Shown: positions 15,650-24,955, numbered from the stretch's first letter. The stretch: 64,000 bases of DNA from Chrysomallon squamiferum (GCA_012295275.1 CM022665.1:46995602-47059601), one strand, 5' to 3'. Made by a program: numbers and translations. The notes: generated from the letters alone by a model not told the origin.

Positions 15650-17265
15650 TATTATTGTCATCATCTGATCAGGGCAAAGAGGAGAGACTGGTTCGACAGT
15701 ATTTCATTCCTGGCTGGGAGGACTACAGCGCCAACCTGACACCAGAAGATGTCATAAACTTTATTCAGACAATTCGTAGAGAAATTCGACCCACATCTGA
15801 CTGTGGACCTATTGTAGTCCACTGCAGGTCAGTGGTTTAATATATTCACCTACCAGTTCTCAATCTTATGGTCATATAGAGCAGGGTTTCAATATACGAG
15901 AGTGTCTCTTTCATAATACATAAAAAACAGTGGATTAAAATCAAAAGTTTGTTGAATATTTTTTTTTTATCAATGCCTTTTCATTTCTATTCAGGTTGCT
16001 GAATTTCAGTTAGAATGTTTCATTTACAATTGCTGGTGTTTGTAAATAAGTAAAAAAATTATGTTATTAATAAATATATTGCCACTTACAGTCCTGATGT
16101 TGTGAATATGTAAGAGATAATTATAAATAAATATACTGTTACTTACAGTGGTGGTGTTGTAAACATGCTACAGATAATTATAAATAAATATACTGTTACT
16201 TACAGTGCTGTCAACATGCAACAGATAATTATAAATAAATATACTGTTACTTACAGTGCTGGTGTTGTAAACATGCAACAGATAATTATAAATAAATGTA
16301 CTGTTACTTACAGTGCTGGTGTTGGAAGATCAGGGACTTTCATAGCTCTTGATGTCTTCCAGCAGTGGGTTGATGAACATGGACTTGATGATGAACTTGA
16401 CGTGTTTGAGTATGTTCTGAAAATGAGAAACAACAGACAACATATGGTGCAAACTGAGGTAAATGCATAATCCTATGTATGTGTGTGTCTGTGTGTGTGT
16501 GTGTTTGCACTTACTGATTAATGGATCACTATTACTGTGAGCAGTCAAGCACATGAATTGCAATGCTGAAAATCTACAATGACAAGACTACAAAAAGTTT
16601 CTGATTTAAAAGAAACTGCGACATTAAAACACGAGTTATCCTTTAGAAGACAAGTTTTACACTTCGACGTTACTTCATCAAAAATAAATTTATTGCTAAT
16701 CTAACAAACCATTCGTACAGTCTGCTCTCATTTACGAATCTTATTTTACTTAGCATTTTCACACCTTTGTTAAATCATTTTACAGAAACAGTACATCTTC
16801 ATCCATGACACTTTGAATGTGATGATAGAAAAGAGGAAGAGTTTCCTGAGTCCACCTGACGACAACATCTACGCAAACAAAGATATGTTTGACAACAAAG
16901 CCTTTGGTAAGTATTTCTCATTATTTTTGTTTTTTTGAAGGAATTTGTGGGTTTTATTTAGTGTTTGACAAGATACAATATTTTCATTTGTTTAAACTAT
17001 GCTGGTACGTACTTCTGGTTTTATGGGGTTTCTTTTTCAAAAAAGAAATTGGGTTCATTTTAATTTGGAGACAAAACATCTCAAATTTGCATTGGTCTCA
17101 ATTACATTGATATGATTTTCCCAGGCATCAAACCCAAAAATAATATTTTATATACATTGGTGTCTCATTACTTTTTTATCACTGTTTACAGAGCCTGAAG
17201 AAGAGAATCTTTATCAGAATGTACAACAAATAAAGACTCCTAACACACCAACAACAGTGCTGTAA
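7..17265 (+). CDS. Gene A: receptor-type protein tyrosine phosphatase with EGF-like and FN3 ectodomain, 5' partial
   Basis: Multi-exon gene with 27 exons read by eye; all junctions keep phase, and the reading frame is continuous to TAA at 17263-17265. It is a single-pass receptor that should remove phosphate from phosphotyrosine at the plasma membrane. Domain order is EGF-like, FN3, EGF-like, FN3, FN3, three FN3 units split over several exons, a membrane-proximal domain with RRKR, a TM helix, a basic stop-transfer run, one PTP domain and a short tyrosine-containing tail. One PTP domain plus FN3 repeats and tail tyrosines resembles vertebrate R3-class receptors (PTPRB/PTPRJ/PTPRO type), but the EGF-like modules and altered WPD loop set it apart, so no orthologue is assigned. 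The first exon starts right after an acceptor at bases 1-6, so the signal peptide and start lie upstream of the window. Confidence 0.93.
1999..2915 (+). CDS. Gene A exons 3-4: EGF-like module plus FN3 domain (cassette 2)
   Basis: Exons 1999-2136 (138 bp) and 2631-2915 (285 bp), identical in length and phase (1-1) to cassette 1. The EGF-like exon has the same six cysteines and a CRCASGFYPKDSSC ending. The FN3 exon differs from cassette 1 by only about a dozen residues. The offset between cassettes is about 1.96-1.99 kb, so this is an internal tandem duplication. In Gene B the equivalent slot holds one FN3-EGF pair (44000-45475) preceded by nine EGF exons, so the two paralogues enlarged their N-terminal regions in different ways. 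Confidence 0.9.
3731..4027 (+). CDS. Gene A exon 5: FN3-like domain
   Basis: A single 297-bp exon, phase 1-1, bounded by tttttag and C|GTAAGT. It encodes an FN3-like fold with a P-G-P start, a YKVTLLGV strand and an AGQYYTLQITAYSNG tyrosine-corner segment. The match in Gene B is 47094-47393, with shared PGPY, APNITL and KKS(D/E)GIVT stretches but many differences elsewhere. Several N-x-S/T sites are present, as expected for an extracellular domain. Confidence 0.88.
4593..5341 (+). CDS. Gene A exons 6-7: FN3 domain split by an intron
   Basis: Exons 4593-4771 (phase 1-0) and 5140-5341 (phase 0-1). They encode an FN3 domain beginning PGVVSELTI and ending near YTVDVFSHNELDAG. The loop interrupted by the intron carries four cysteines (CQQKIVFICKDC and a later one), unusual in FN3 domains and suggesting disulfides in an enlarged loop. 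Gene B matches at 48532-48716 and 48931-49132 with the cysteines conserved; the second exon is exactly 202 bp in both genes. Confidence 0.87.
6318..7115 (+). CDS. Gene A exons 8-9: FN3 domain split by an intron
   Basis: Exons 6318-6488 (171 bp, phase 1-1) and 6984-7115 (132 bp, phase 1-1). They encode an FN3 domain with SITLSW, a PGITNYNLTV strand and a YNFTLTASTSAGES tyrosine-corner and C-terminal strand. Exon lengths are identical to the Gene B pair 49441-49611 and 50167-50298. Amino-acid identity to B is moderate (for example SSYWDY(N/K)F is shared), and the introns do not resemble each other. Confidence 0.87.
7600..8907 (+). CDS. Gene A exons 10-12: FN3-like domain split over three exons
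   Basis: Exons 7600-7742 (phase 1-0), 7936-8034 (phase 0-0) and 8844-8907 (phase 0-1). The encoded sequence begins APKAVKTFTV, contains YECPKQKDGRNG shared with Gene B (YNCPKQKDGRNG), and ends INFYTIAG. It is a divergent FN3-like domain with two conserved cysteines. The donor after exon 11 is followed by degenerate tandem copies of the junction itself, annotated separately. Confidence 0.83.
8056..8275 (+). repeat. Degenerate ~40-bp tandem repeat seeded from the exon 11 donor junction
   Basis: The end of exon 11 and its donor read ACATTTTCT|GTAAGTATGG. Downstream the motif recurs as ACATTTTGTGGAAGTAT, TATTTTGTGGAAGTACGG, CTTTTCTGGAAGTACAG and ACATTTTCTGGAAGTACAG, near 8105, 8144, 8183 and 8221. 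Spacing is about 39-40 bp. In the copies the donor GT is GG, so they should not splice as written. Gene B has no such array after the matching exon at 51649. Confidence 0.6.
9175..11008 (+). CDS. Gene A exons 13-16: membrane-proximal extracellular domain with furin-type site
   Basis: Exons 9175-9333, 10148-10273, 10641-10743 and 10938-11008, with phases 1-1, 1-1, 1-2 and 2-1. The encoded region resembles the membrane-proximal ectodomain of RPTPs: a GKVLLAGLIVYR strand, a W-Y-D-S and PYRATNESWI segment, and a CNGPLPAGTKFVVVVFACT segment like the CNGPLKPGT motif in known receptors. Exon 14 begins AERRKREV. The RRKR run fits a proprotein-convertase (furin) site, which several RPTP classes use to form a non-covalent two-chain receptor. 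Gene B has GRRKRD at the same place. Confidence 0.86.
11695..12625 (+). CDS. Gene A exons 17-19: transmembrane helix and cytoplasmic juxtamembrane segment
   Basis: Exons 11695-11794 (phase 1-2), 12160-12225 (2-2) and 12544-12625 (2-0). Exon 17 encodes the TM helix, IGLIVGIVIAVIVILALVVV then IVFLI, followed by a run of arginines that sets cytoplasmic orientation. Exons 18-19 encode a proline-rich linker and a helix like the wedge preceding RPTP catalytic domains, ending FSQEYE. Compared with Gene B, this 248-bp stretch has nine amino-acid differences and one synonymous one, while flanking introns are nearly identical. Confidence 0.92.
12786..12976. repeat. (GA)n and (CA)n microsatellites in a Gene A intron
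   Basis: A nearly pure GA tract of about 96 bp at 12786-12881 (one interrupting A) is followed, 68 bases later, by a CA tract at 12949-12976. The same pair occurs at the same intronic position in Gene B, with a shorter GA tract at 56312-56370 and an interrupted CA tract near 56438-56478. Confidence 0.9.
13153..16906 (+). CDS. Gene A exons 20-26: protein tyrosine phosphatase catalytic domain
   Basis: Exons 13153-13243, 13791-13879, 14362-14496, 15051-15176, 15673-15827, 16314-16458 and 16786-16906. Family motifs in order: KNRYVNILPFDHSRVKL (phosphotyrosine loop), DYINANYI, YIATQGP, DFWRMMWEQ, the E-loop LQEKGK, QYWP, the WPD-loop position, HCSAGVGRSGTF (the P-loop with catalytic Cys and binding Arg) and VQTEKQY (Q-loop). 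The P-loop is interrupted by an intron after HC plus two bases of the Ser codon. The WPD loop reads GWEDYSAN: the general-acid Asp is kept, but Pro is replaced by Glu and the usual xGVP is missing, so activity may be altered. There is no second PTP domain. Confidence 0.95.
16031..16313 (+). repeat. Tandem array of decoy 3' splice sites before the active-site exon (Gene A)
   Basis: Upstream of the true acceptor (exon from 16314), the junction CTTACAG|TGCTGGTGTTG is repeated with starts at 16092, 16149, 16206 and 16257, plus an older copy near 16031 that has lost its AG. Spacing is 57, 57, 51 and 57 bp, all multiples of three. In the frame of the PTP domain, the copies from 16149 onward are open and read S-(A/G)-(G)-V-N-M-x-Q-I-I-I-N-K-x-T-V-T-Y. 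The copy at 16092 meets TAA after seven codons. Splicing to an open copy would put 19, 36 or 55 residues inside the catalytic loop. Confidence 0.85.
17192..17265 (+). CDS. Gene A exon 27: C-terminal tail
   Basis: The last exon encodes EPEEENLYQNV and ends TPTTVL before TAA. With exon 26 (DDNIYANKD), the tail carries two Y-x-N motifs, the consensus phosphotyrosine site for Grb2-type SH2 domains. R3-class RPTPs are known to recruit Grb2 and Src kinases through tail tyrosines, so adaptor docking is a reasonable inference. The C-terminal T-V-L fits a class I PDZ ligand. Gene B's last exon is identical. Confidence 0.9.
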
Positions 17266-17716
17266 GCCTACAGTGCAGGATGTATGTGATGGGATTTTCT
17301 TAAATCATGACTGAAGTAACTGTACATTCCAGGAACTTGTGTTTACTGATATACAACTGTTTATTTTTTGAAACAGATTAAAAAAAAAAAAAAAAGTACA
17401 GTTATTTAATCAGAAAAAAGGACGAATATAATGGTTTTGTGCATAATACCAATATTTTTACTTTGTTAAACAAAAAAAAAAAAAAAAAAACCTGATTTCT
17501 TGGGATGTAGTATTAATATGGTTGTAGTGATTCAAAGCACAGAATATTTCATTGTGATCATTATTTTTATACAAATATACCTCTTTCTGCAAGAATTATC
17601 CTATCATTTCTTGGTGCAAAAAAATATATATTTTTTTAAAAATGTGAATTCCTGTTCATTTCTATTGTTTAAAAGCCATGCATCTTTTTGAAACTTGATT
17701 TATAAATCAAAATAAA
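17266..17716 (+). terminator. Gene A 3' UTR with candidate polyadenylation signal
   Basis: AT-rich sequence with two long A runs follows the stop. The first AATAAA is at 17711-17716, and the same hexamer is at 61382-61387 in Gene B. The cleavage position cannot be read from sequence. Confidence 0.45.
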
Positions 17717-17747
17717 TTATGAAAACTTGCTGACACAATCAAATTTG

Positions 17748-17892
17748 CAAAATGACTTACACTGAAGTATTTTTCAGTATTTCCTTAAAAATGACTTACA
17801 CTGGAATATTTTTCACTATTTCCTTAAAAATGACTTACACTGAAGTATTTTTCACTATTTCCTTAAAAATGACTTACACTGAAGTATTTTTT
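17748..17892 (+). repeat. 39-bp minisatellite downstream of Gene A (about 4 copies)
   Basis: Tandem copies of a 39-bp unit containing AAAATGACTTACACTG followed by AAGTATTTTTCACTATTTCC. The same minisatellite follows Gene B (61420-61757) with about eight to nine copies. It lies just past the candidate polyadenylation signal. Confidence 0.85.
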
Positions 17893-18843
17893 CATCAAAT
17901 CCTTTACTGAGTGTACAGCGTCATAAACCTTTTAATTCATTCTTTTTTTTTCACAAACTAATCAAACACAGGATGAGAAATACTTCAGTGACTTGGTGAC
18001 AAAAAGAAGAAAATTACAAAAACAACTTATCAACCTGTAGTAGTAAAAAAAAAAAATAATAATAATTTTTAAAAATGTTTAAAATGTCATTAGTAGAGAT
18101 AAATTAACAATTTTTGAAACTTGAAACTGAAATTCAGAATCGCCATTATTTTCATCATTGCTAGAACATTTTTAATTTGCAGAAATGTATATGCATATCA
18201 TCACATTGTTATATGATGTGAAATGTGATTGAAAAACAAGAGACTATATACAGATATATATATATATATATATATAGATATTGGCAAAATCTGCTAATTT
18301 ATAGACAGCTGGTACAAATATATTACAAAATAATAAAATCTGCAAAACATCCAAACCAAATTAGTAAATGACTTAGATGTACATAATAATAATAATAATA
18401 ATAATAATGATAATAATAATAATAATAATAATAACAAAAACAATAATACTGATGATAATGATACTACTACTACTACTACTAATAATAATAATAATAATAA
18501 CAACAACAAAAACAATAATACTGATGATAATGATAATAACAATAATAATAATAATAATAATGTCATAATAATAATAACACAGTTGATTACATAATTCTCT
18601 TTACTTAGATGCTTATATAATTAATTACAGCTATGCTGTAATATATCAACAGTAACATTATATCCAAAATAATAAGTTATTATTATAAGTTTTGGTATAG
18701 TTATATCTTTATCATAAGATATAAAAATCTATAAAGTGATGAAGGAAATGTCTGAAATTGTTATGCTAATGATTCAAAAAACATTAACAGAATATCAAAA
18801 ATAGTTTTCATGTAAAATAATTTTCCAAAGCATTTGTTTTTTC

Positions 18844-18895
<52 letters not shown>

Positions 18896-19266
18896 GGAGA
18901 AAAAAAAAAAAAAAAAACAAAGAAAGAAAATGAAACAAATTGTGAAATTGATTGCTAAACTTTTAAAATAAATATTTCTTCTTCTTCTTCTTATTATTAT
19001 TATTATTTTTATTATAATATATAATTTTTAATATCTCATATTTGTTATATAATAGTTGTATCTGTTAACTTGTTTTATCTGCTAATATATTACTTATTTT
19101 GTTATTGTTTTGATTACTGACCCCTAAAACTTATTTCATAATCAGAAAAGAAAATTTATTTATCATATCCTCATTAACTATGCAGTGATTTTGATCTATG
19201 CACACAAATATATATATATTTTCTATTTTTCTATGTTATTTTTATGCTTGATATATTCATATACAG

Positions 19267-19300
<34 letters not shown>

Positions 19301-20095
19301 ATTTTTAATATATATTAACTTAGAGAATTCCTTTTATTGATAGTTGCTTTCATAACAATTGTATCATTTATACAAATTTTGATTTTCAGATACGATTTAT
19401 TTTTTAATTTTGATTGTACTGTATGCATTTGAAATTAGTAGTATAACTGATCAGTCTAGTGCTTGAGAGATCCCTGACAAAAACTACTTATAAAGAGGTG
19501 GATTTTCAATTAAATATATAACACCTCAGTTTTACATATATGGCATATTTTTAATTTTGTTCATATTTAGAAATGAAAAGTTTCATATATATCAAATCTG
19601 TTTAGAGAAAAAAACAAAACAAAAGTAAAAACAGTGTAAAATTTCCCAATACAGCAATAAAATATTTTTTTTTTTTTTTTTTTTTTTTTTTGCTAATGTC
19701 TCACATTATAAAAACTTATTTCTTTTACATATTTCTTTTAAATGCTTCTTGAGGATTCAACTTTCAAAAGCATCTTTATTTTCAAGCTAATAAGTTTATA
19801 TAATAATTTTATTCAAATGATCTCTAATTATTGTGTAGACGATATGTCTCATTTATGAATTTGTATTGTGAATTATTTTATTTATCAGTTGATTTGTTTC
19901 AAACGCTAACAAAATGTACTTTTACGAAACATTTTGCATTGCAGTGTGAAGATTAACAAACAAATTGAACATGATCTTAAATATTAGTTGTTTTTCTTTT
20001 GTTTTTTGGGGGTGATTTTTTAAATTTATTAATTTATTATTTTTGTTTGTTTGTTTGTTTGTTGCATTTCTTCTTCTTCTTCATTTTTTAAATGA
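17893..20095. other. Gene A 3' flank: no gene seen; triplet repeats
   Basis: No supportable coding sequence. It holds an AAT/ACT triplet-repeat block (about 18386-18560), a pure AAT tract (18846-18893), an A run and a T run (19666-19691). The whole stretch is paralogous to 61758-64000. Apparent open frames here are products of the triplet repeats. Confidence 0.8.
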
Positions 20096-21518
20096 AGAAA
20101 CCTGCCAAAACAATCACACAAACACACTTAAAAAAAAAAGAAAACAATACTAATTGAGGAAATTAAAAGAAAAATCGCAGATTTTAACATTATACATAAT
20201 AATTTTAGTAATTCTTCATGTTAATTAAGTAGAATTATAATGTGCAGATCTGTAATTTTTTAATAAATTGTTCTTATTATGTATGTCTTATTATAACCAG
20301 AGGTTGCAGAACTTAGGTAAAACATAACACATATTTGTGCACTTCATTATCAATAATAATTAAGAGAATTATAATGATAAAAAAAAAAGATAAAAAAAAA
20401 GCTTTTTGAGATACATATATATATATTTTTTTATTTGTGTACTTACAGGTAGAATATGTTAATACAATTTTAGAACTAAACGCTTTTACTGTTTAATAAA
20501 TTGTTTGTTGTTTATTTCTGTTCAGTTTTTCATTATTTAATTTAAAATAGTGAACTATTATTATTATTATTATCACAAACTTATGCCGCTATAATGCATG
20601 TATCATAAATACAACAAGATGGCAATTTGGAAGAATAACCATAAAAGATGATGAAAATAATAATAATTATATAATATCACCAAATCCATACAATGGCACA
20701 TGATAACCAAGTAATATTCAATAAATCAGTAGCATGGAGGGGGTATCGAAGGTGCGGCATGCAACGGGCATCCAAATGGGGTGGGGCATCCAATCAGAGA
20801 AAATAATTTAATAAATTTTGTTGATTTATATTTAAATCGAATAAAGTGTTTATTTTATGTTTCATCTGTGTTTACATATTCAAAATACCTTCCTTTCTCA
20901 TAGTATTTCTCAGTACTAGGCCTTACAGTTGAGTCTTTGGGGGCCATACAATCAAGGAGCTGACCCTGGGCAACACCAGATCTCTGCACGCCACTGCTTA
21001 TAATCTATCTCAAAAATGAAATCAGTTGTTTTAGTTGAGAGGGAGTGAAAAGATTAACATGGTAATCAGAGCTAGCTGTTATGAAGCACGTCTGCGACTG
21101 GCACGCTCTCTGAAAAAGCCAGAGACTGTGTCTGTCTCCTTAATGACCTCTGCTCCAAAATAAAAAAATAAAATAAAATAAAACAAAAAATAAAAAATAA
21201 AATAAAGCCAGGTTTCTCCAATTTAATGGTTACAAACTACGCATGTATGTTTATTTCTGATGGGTTCTGACACGGGTGGGTGGGGGGTAAAACATTGCCA
21301 AATTGAAAAAGTTAATACATTTATCTTATAAAACATTAAAAGTTCAGTTAGTTTATTAGTCACGCTTAAAATAAACCAGTGTGAAAATTTTGATTAAGGT
21401 AAAAATGTAGTTAGGAGAGGTGTTCCACAGCATAATTTTGTATCATGAACAATCATCCACACCTTTTTTTGTGTGTAAATAATAAATATTAAAAATATAC
21501 AGAAAATCGACGTAAAAT
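20096..21518. other. Intergenic AT-rich sequence, no gene seen
   Basis: No coding signal found. A GC-richer patch at about 20735-21000 contains two GGGCATCCAA motifs about 30 bases apart and could be a decayed mobile element, but I could not identify ends or a family. An AAATA-type low-complexity run sits near 21158-21205. Confidence 0.5.
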
Positions 21519-21594
21519 TGTTGGATGTGGAATGTTTAAAACCCCGATTTGGCGGTTTCCGAGCGTACACGGAAATTTCCAATCAAAATTTAAT

Positions 21595-21681
21595 ATGGCG
21601 GCGTCTGAAGCTTGCCGGTGCTTACGAACTTTTAAACATATATTCCTTCTTGATGCAATGAGATCCACATGGATTATTAAC
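21595..21681 (+). promoter_or_regulatory. Candidate promoter/first exon with YY1-like ATGGCGGC start context
   Basis: AATATGGCGGC at 21593-21603 matches the YY1 motif (AANATGGCGGC), which in animals is often found at transcription starts and first start codons. A CCAATC lies about 15 bases upstream. From ATG 21595 the frame is open for 29 codons, beginning MAASEACRCLRTFKHIFLLD, up to a possible donor AAC|GTAATT at 21681. The protein is not recognised and no following exon was found. The surroundings are richer in CpG than the neighbourhood. This may instead be a non-coding promoter. Confidence 0.3.
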
Positions 21682-21785
21682 GTAATTTTTAAAATATATA
21701 TATATATTTCTTTTTATCAAATATTATTACGACGTCGCCAGAAAAAAAAAAAAAAAAAATAATAAAAACAAAAAACAACATGAAC

Positions 21786-21786
<1 letters not shown>

Positions 21787-21850
<64 letters not shown>
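21787..21850. repeat. (AAT)n microsatellite
   Basis: A pure AAT tract of about 64 bp, followed by A-rich low-complexity sequence. Confidence 0.95.
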
Positions 21851-22027
21851 TTAAAAAAAATAAAAAATAATAAATTAAATAAATAAACAAAAACAAAAAC
21901 AAAATATTTTTCACAGACATTGGCGCGTAAATATGAAGATGACTATTCTCATTAGGTACCTTAATGTTAATCTGCCAAAACTCCATAGCGGACAGTTCTG
22001 AGTGTTTCGGATATAATTAACATCTAC

Positions 22028-22067
22028 GGCCGATGTTTCCCGAATGGTGTGGCCGAAGTTTCCCGAA
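22028..22067 (+). promoter_or_regulatory. Two 17-bp direct repeats GGCCGAxGTTTCCCGAA
   Basis: Copies at 22028-22044 and 22051-22067 differ at one base (T or A). Each contains TTTCCCGAA, which resembles E2F- or STAT-type sites. They are CpG-bearing motifs in very AT-rich sequence and sit between the YY1-like start and the TATA/CRE cluster, so a regulatory role is plausible but unproven. Confidence 0.35.
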
Positions 22068-22469
22068 AGAGAATGTGTTACTGTATGCATAAAACTATCG
22101 TTACATTAGATTTTAAGTTGATATTACGGGGGGAAAAAAAAATTTTACGTATATTACTTTGCAACTACAACCGAATTCGAAAATCAGTAATAATCAAATT
22201 TCAGTGGACAGTTTTATTTCATGCAGGCATTTATGTTTAATAATCTATATAAGCTCTCCAAATTAAAGTTTTGAACATATAATGTAAAAGTAACAGAGTT
22301 TTAACACAAATAATAGTCATACAGTGAAGGTACAAAATGTTTACAAGATATTTAGATTGAAGTCTGATGTAAAACATACGAAATATAGATTTATTTTAAA
22401 TAATTCCAGAAACAGAAAACACAGGTAGGCATTATGTAAACGTTATATGGAAGACGTTGCTGATTTCAG

Positions 22470-22520
22470 TGACGTCCGATGTCACAGTATAAAAGCGACG
22501 TCAACAATGCAATGACGTGA
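22470..22520 (+). promoter_or_regulatory. TATA box with CRE-like sites: candidate promoter
   Basis: TATAAAAG lies at 22488-22495, surrounded within 30 bases by TGACGTCC (22470-22477), GACGTCA (22497-22503) and TGACGTGA (22513-22520), all close to the CREB/ATF site TGACGTCA. Possible non-coding exons follow: a donor CCG|GTAAAT at 22526, an acceptor after a T run at 22644, and a strong donor TAG|GTAAGT at 22759. The nearest downstream gene on this strand is the FBXO3-like gene, so this could be a distant first exon for it, but nothing links them directly. Confidence 0.35.
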
Positions 22521-22885
22521 CTCCGGTAAATAACTTCGTAAGTGACAGGACTTGCACAATTTTGAATTTTTTTGTACTCGAAATATATTTTTCAAACACT
22601 TCATTACATTTTTGGAGTACAGTAAAATTATTTTTTTTTTTCAGATTTTGAGGACATAATCCACACAAATTTTAAATTTTATAGATGTTACAACATTGGG
22701 GTTCTTGATCGGAAACATTCACATTTGGCATTCAGGATATCTTTATCAAACTTGGTAGGTAAGTTTCACAAATGTACATTCCGATCTTTTTGTTTTGGCG
22801 AACCGTCTAAATTTGTGTCAAAATTTTGGTTTAAATTGATAAATTTTCGCCAACGCTTTTGAAACTAATAGTAAAACTAACATAG

Positions 22886-22997
22886 AGAGAGAGAGAGAAA
22901 AAAAAAAAAGAAAAAAAAAAAGAAAAAAGAGACAAAAACAATAATAATGATAATAATAGGAAACAAATAAATCATAACCCACAATCATTCGCCACCA

Positions 22998-23051
<54 letters not shown>

Positions 23052-24328
23052 TTAATAATAATAATAACAATAGGAAGAAGAAGAAGAAAATGATGAATGG
23101 ATGAGAAAAATCAATGTTAATGATAATGATAATAGAAACAACAATAATGGTATATCTATTACTGTATTATATACAACTTCGTCTATTACCGCTACTACTA
23201 CTACTACCACTCCTACTACTACTACTACTACTACTACTAATAATAATAATAATAATAATAATAATATTAATAATAATAATATTAATAATAATAATAACAA
23301 TAGGAAGAAGAAGAAGAAAATGATGAATGGATGAGAAAAATCAATGTTAATGATAATGATAATAGAAACAACAATAATGGTATATCTATTACTGTATTAT
23401 ATACAACTTCGTCTATTACCGCTACTACTACTACTACCACTCCTACTACTACTACTACTACTACTACTAATAATAATAATAATAGAAGAAGAGCAATATA
23501 AATGATAATGATAATAATAAAAACAATAATTTAAAGATACTACTATTATTACTATCATTACTCCTATTTTCACTACTAACAATAATAATAATTACTGCCA
23601 CTATTAGTACTACTACTACTACTACTAATGATGATAAGAAAAAGAAGAAAAGAAACATCATAGCATACTAAACAATAATGATCATAAGAAAAATTGTATA
23701 AATAGCAACAATGTTAATTGTAACTATGATAATAGTTACAACAGTAACAATAATAATAAGAAGAAGAAGAAGAAGAAGAAGAAAGAAGAATATTAATTCT
23801 AATGAGAATAATATAAACAATAATGTAGTACTACTACTACTGCCACTACCTCTGCTATTACTACTACTAATAAGAAGAAGATGAAGAACAAGAAAAGGAA
23901 AAGAAGAAAAAGAAGAAGAACAATGTTAATAATTATGATAAATGAATCAATAATAACAGTAGTTAATAAGAAGTAGAAAATGAAGAGCAATGAAAATGAT
24001 CATAATAAAACATAATAGTATAAATAGTTAAGGAAGTTGCTGTAGTAGCAGTAGTAATTAAAAGGAGATTAATGTTAATGATAATTATCATAATAGAAAC
24101 AACAGTAATAATAATAATAAGAAGAAGAAGAATATTAATTGTAATGAGAATAATAGAAACAATAAAAACAGTAGTTAATAATAATAAGTAGAAAATGAAG
24201 AGTAATGAAAATGATCATAATAAAACATAATAGTATAAATAGTTATAGATGTTGCTTTAGTAGCAGTAGCAGTAGTAATTAAAAGAAGGAGAGTAATGTT
24301 AATGATAATTATAATAATAGAAACAACC

Positions 24329-24372
<44 letters not shown>

Positions 24373-24869
24373 TATAAAAATAATAATAAGAAGGAGAAGA
24401 AGAAGAAGAAGAAGAAGAAGAAAAAGAAAAACAATATTAATTGTAATGAGAATAACAGAAACAATAAAAACAGTGGTTAATAATAATAAGAAGTAGAAAA
24501 TGAAAAGTAATGAAAATGATCATAATAAAACATAACAGTATAAACAGTTAAGGAAGTTGATGTAGTAGCAGTAGCAGTAGTAATTAAAAGAAGGAGATTA
24601 ATGTTAATGTTAATTATGATAATAGAAACAACAGTAATAATAATAATAAGAAGAAGAAGAAGAAGAAGAATATTAATTGTAATGAGAATAATAGAAACAA
24701 TAAAAACAGTAGTTAATAATAATAAGAAGTAGAAAATGAAAAGTAATGAAAATGATCATAATAAAACATAATAGTATAAACAGTTATAGATGTTGCTTTA
24801 GTAGCAGTAGCAGTAGTAATTAAAAGAAGGAGAGTAATGTTAATGATAATTATAATAATAGAAACAACC

Positions 24870-24904
<35 letters not shown>

Positions 24905-24924
24905 TATAAAAATAATAATAATAA

Positions 24925-24955
<31 letters not shown>

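Larger units (their letters stand above)
11674..20095 (+). repeat. Copy 1 of an ~8.5-kb high-identity duplicated block (matches 55153-64000)
   Basis: From about 20 bases before the TM exon, through all cytoplasmic exons and introns, the 3' UTR and about 2.8 kb of flank, this sequence matches 55153-64000 nearly base for base, microsatellites and minisatellites included (these differ mainly in copy number). Upstream introns of the two genes cannot be aligned by eye. The left boundary is sharp. The right boundary lies beyond the window end in copy 2, so its full length is unknown. Identity was judged by eye and not calculated. Confidence 0.9.

Noticed and set aside
20735-21130. GC-richer patch with two GGGCATCCAA motifs, thought of as a SINE or other mobile element
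   Set aside because: No terminal repeats, target-site duplication, tRNA-like boxes or coding remnant that I could confirm.
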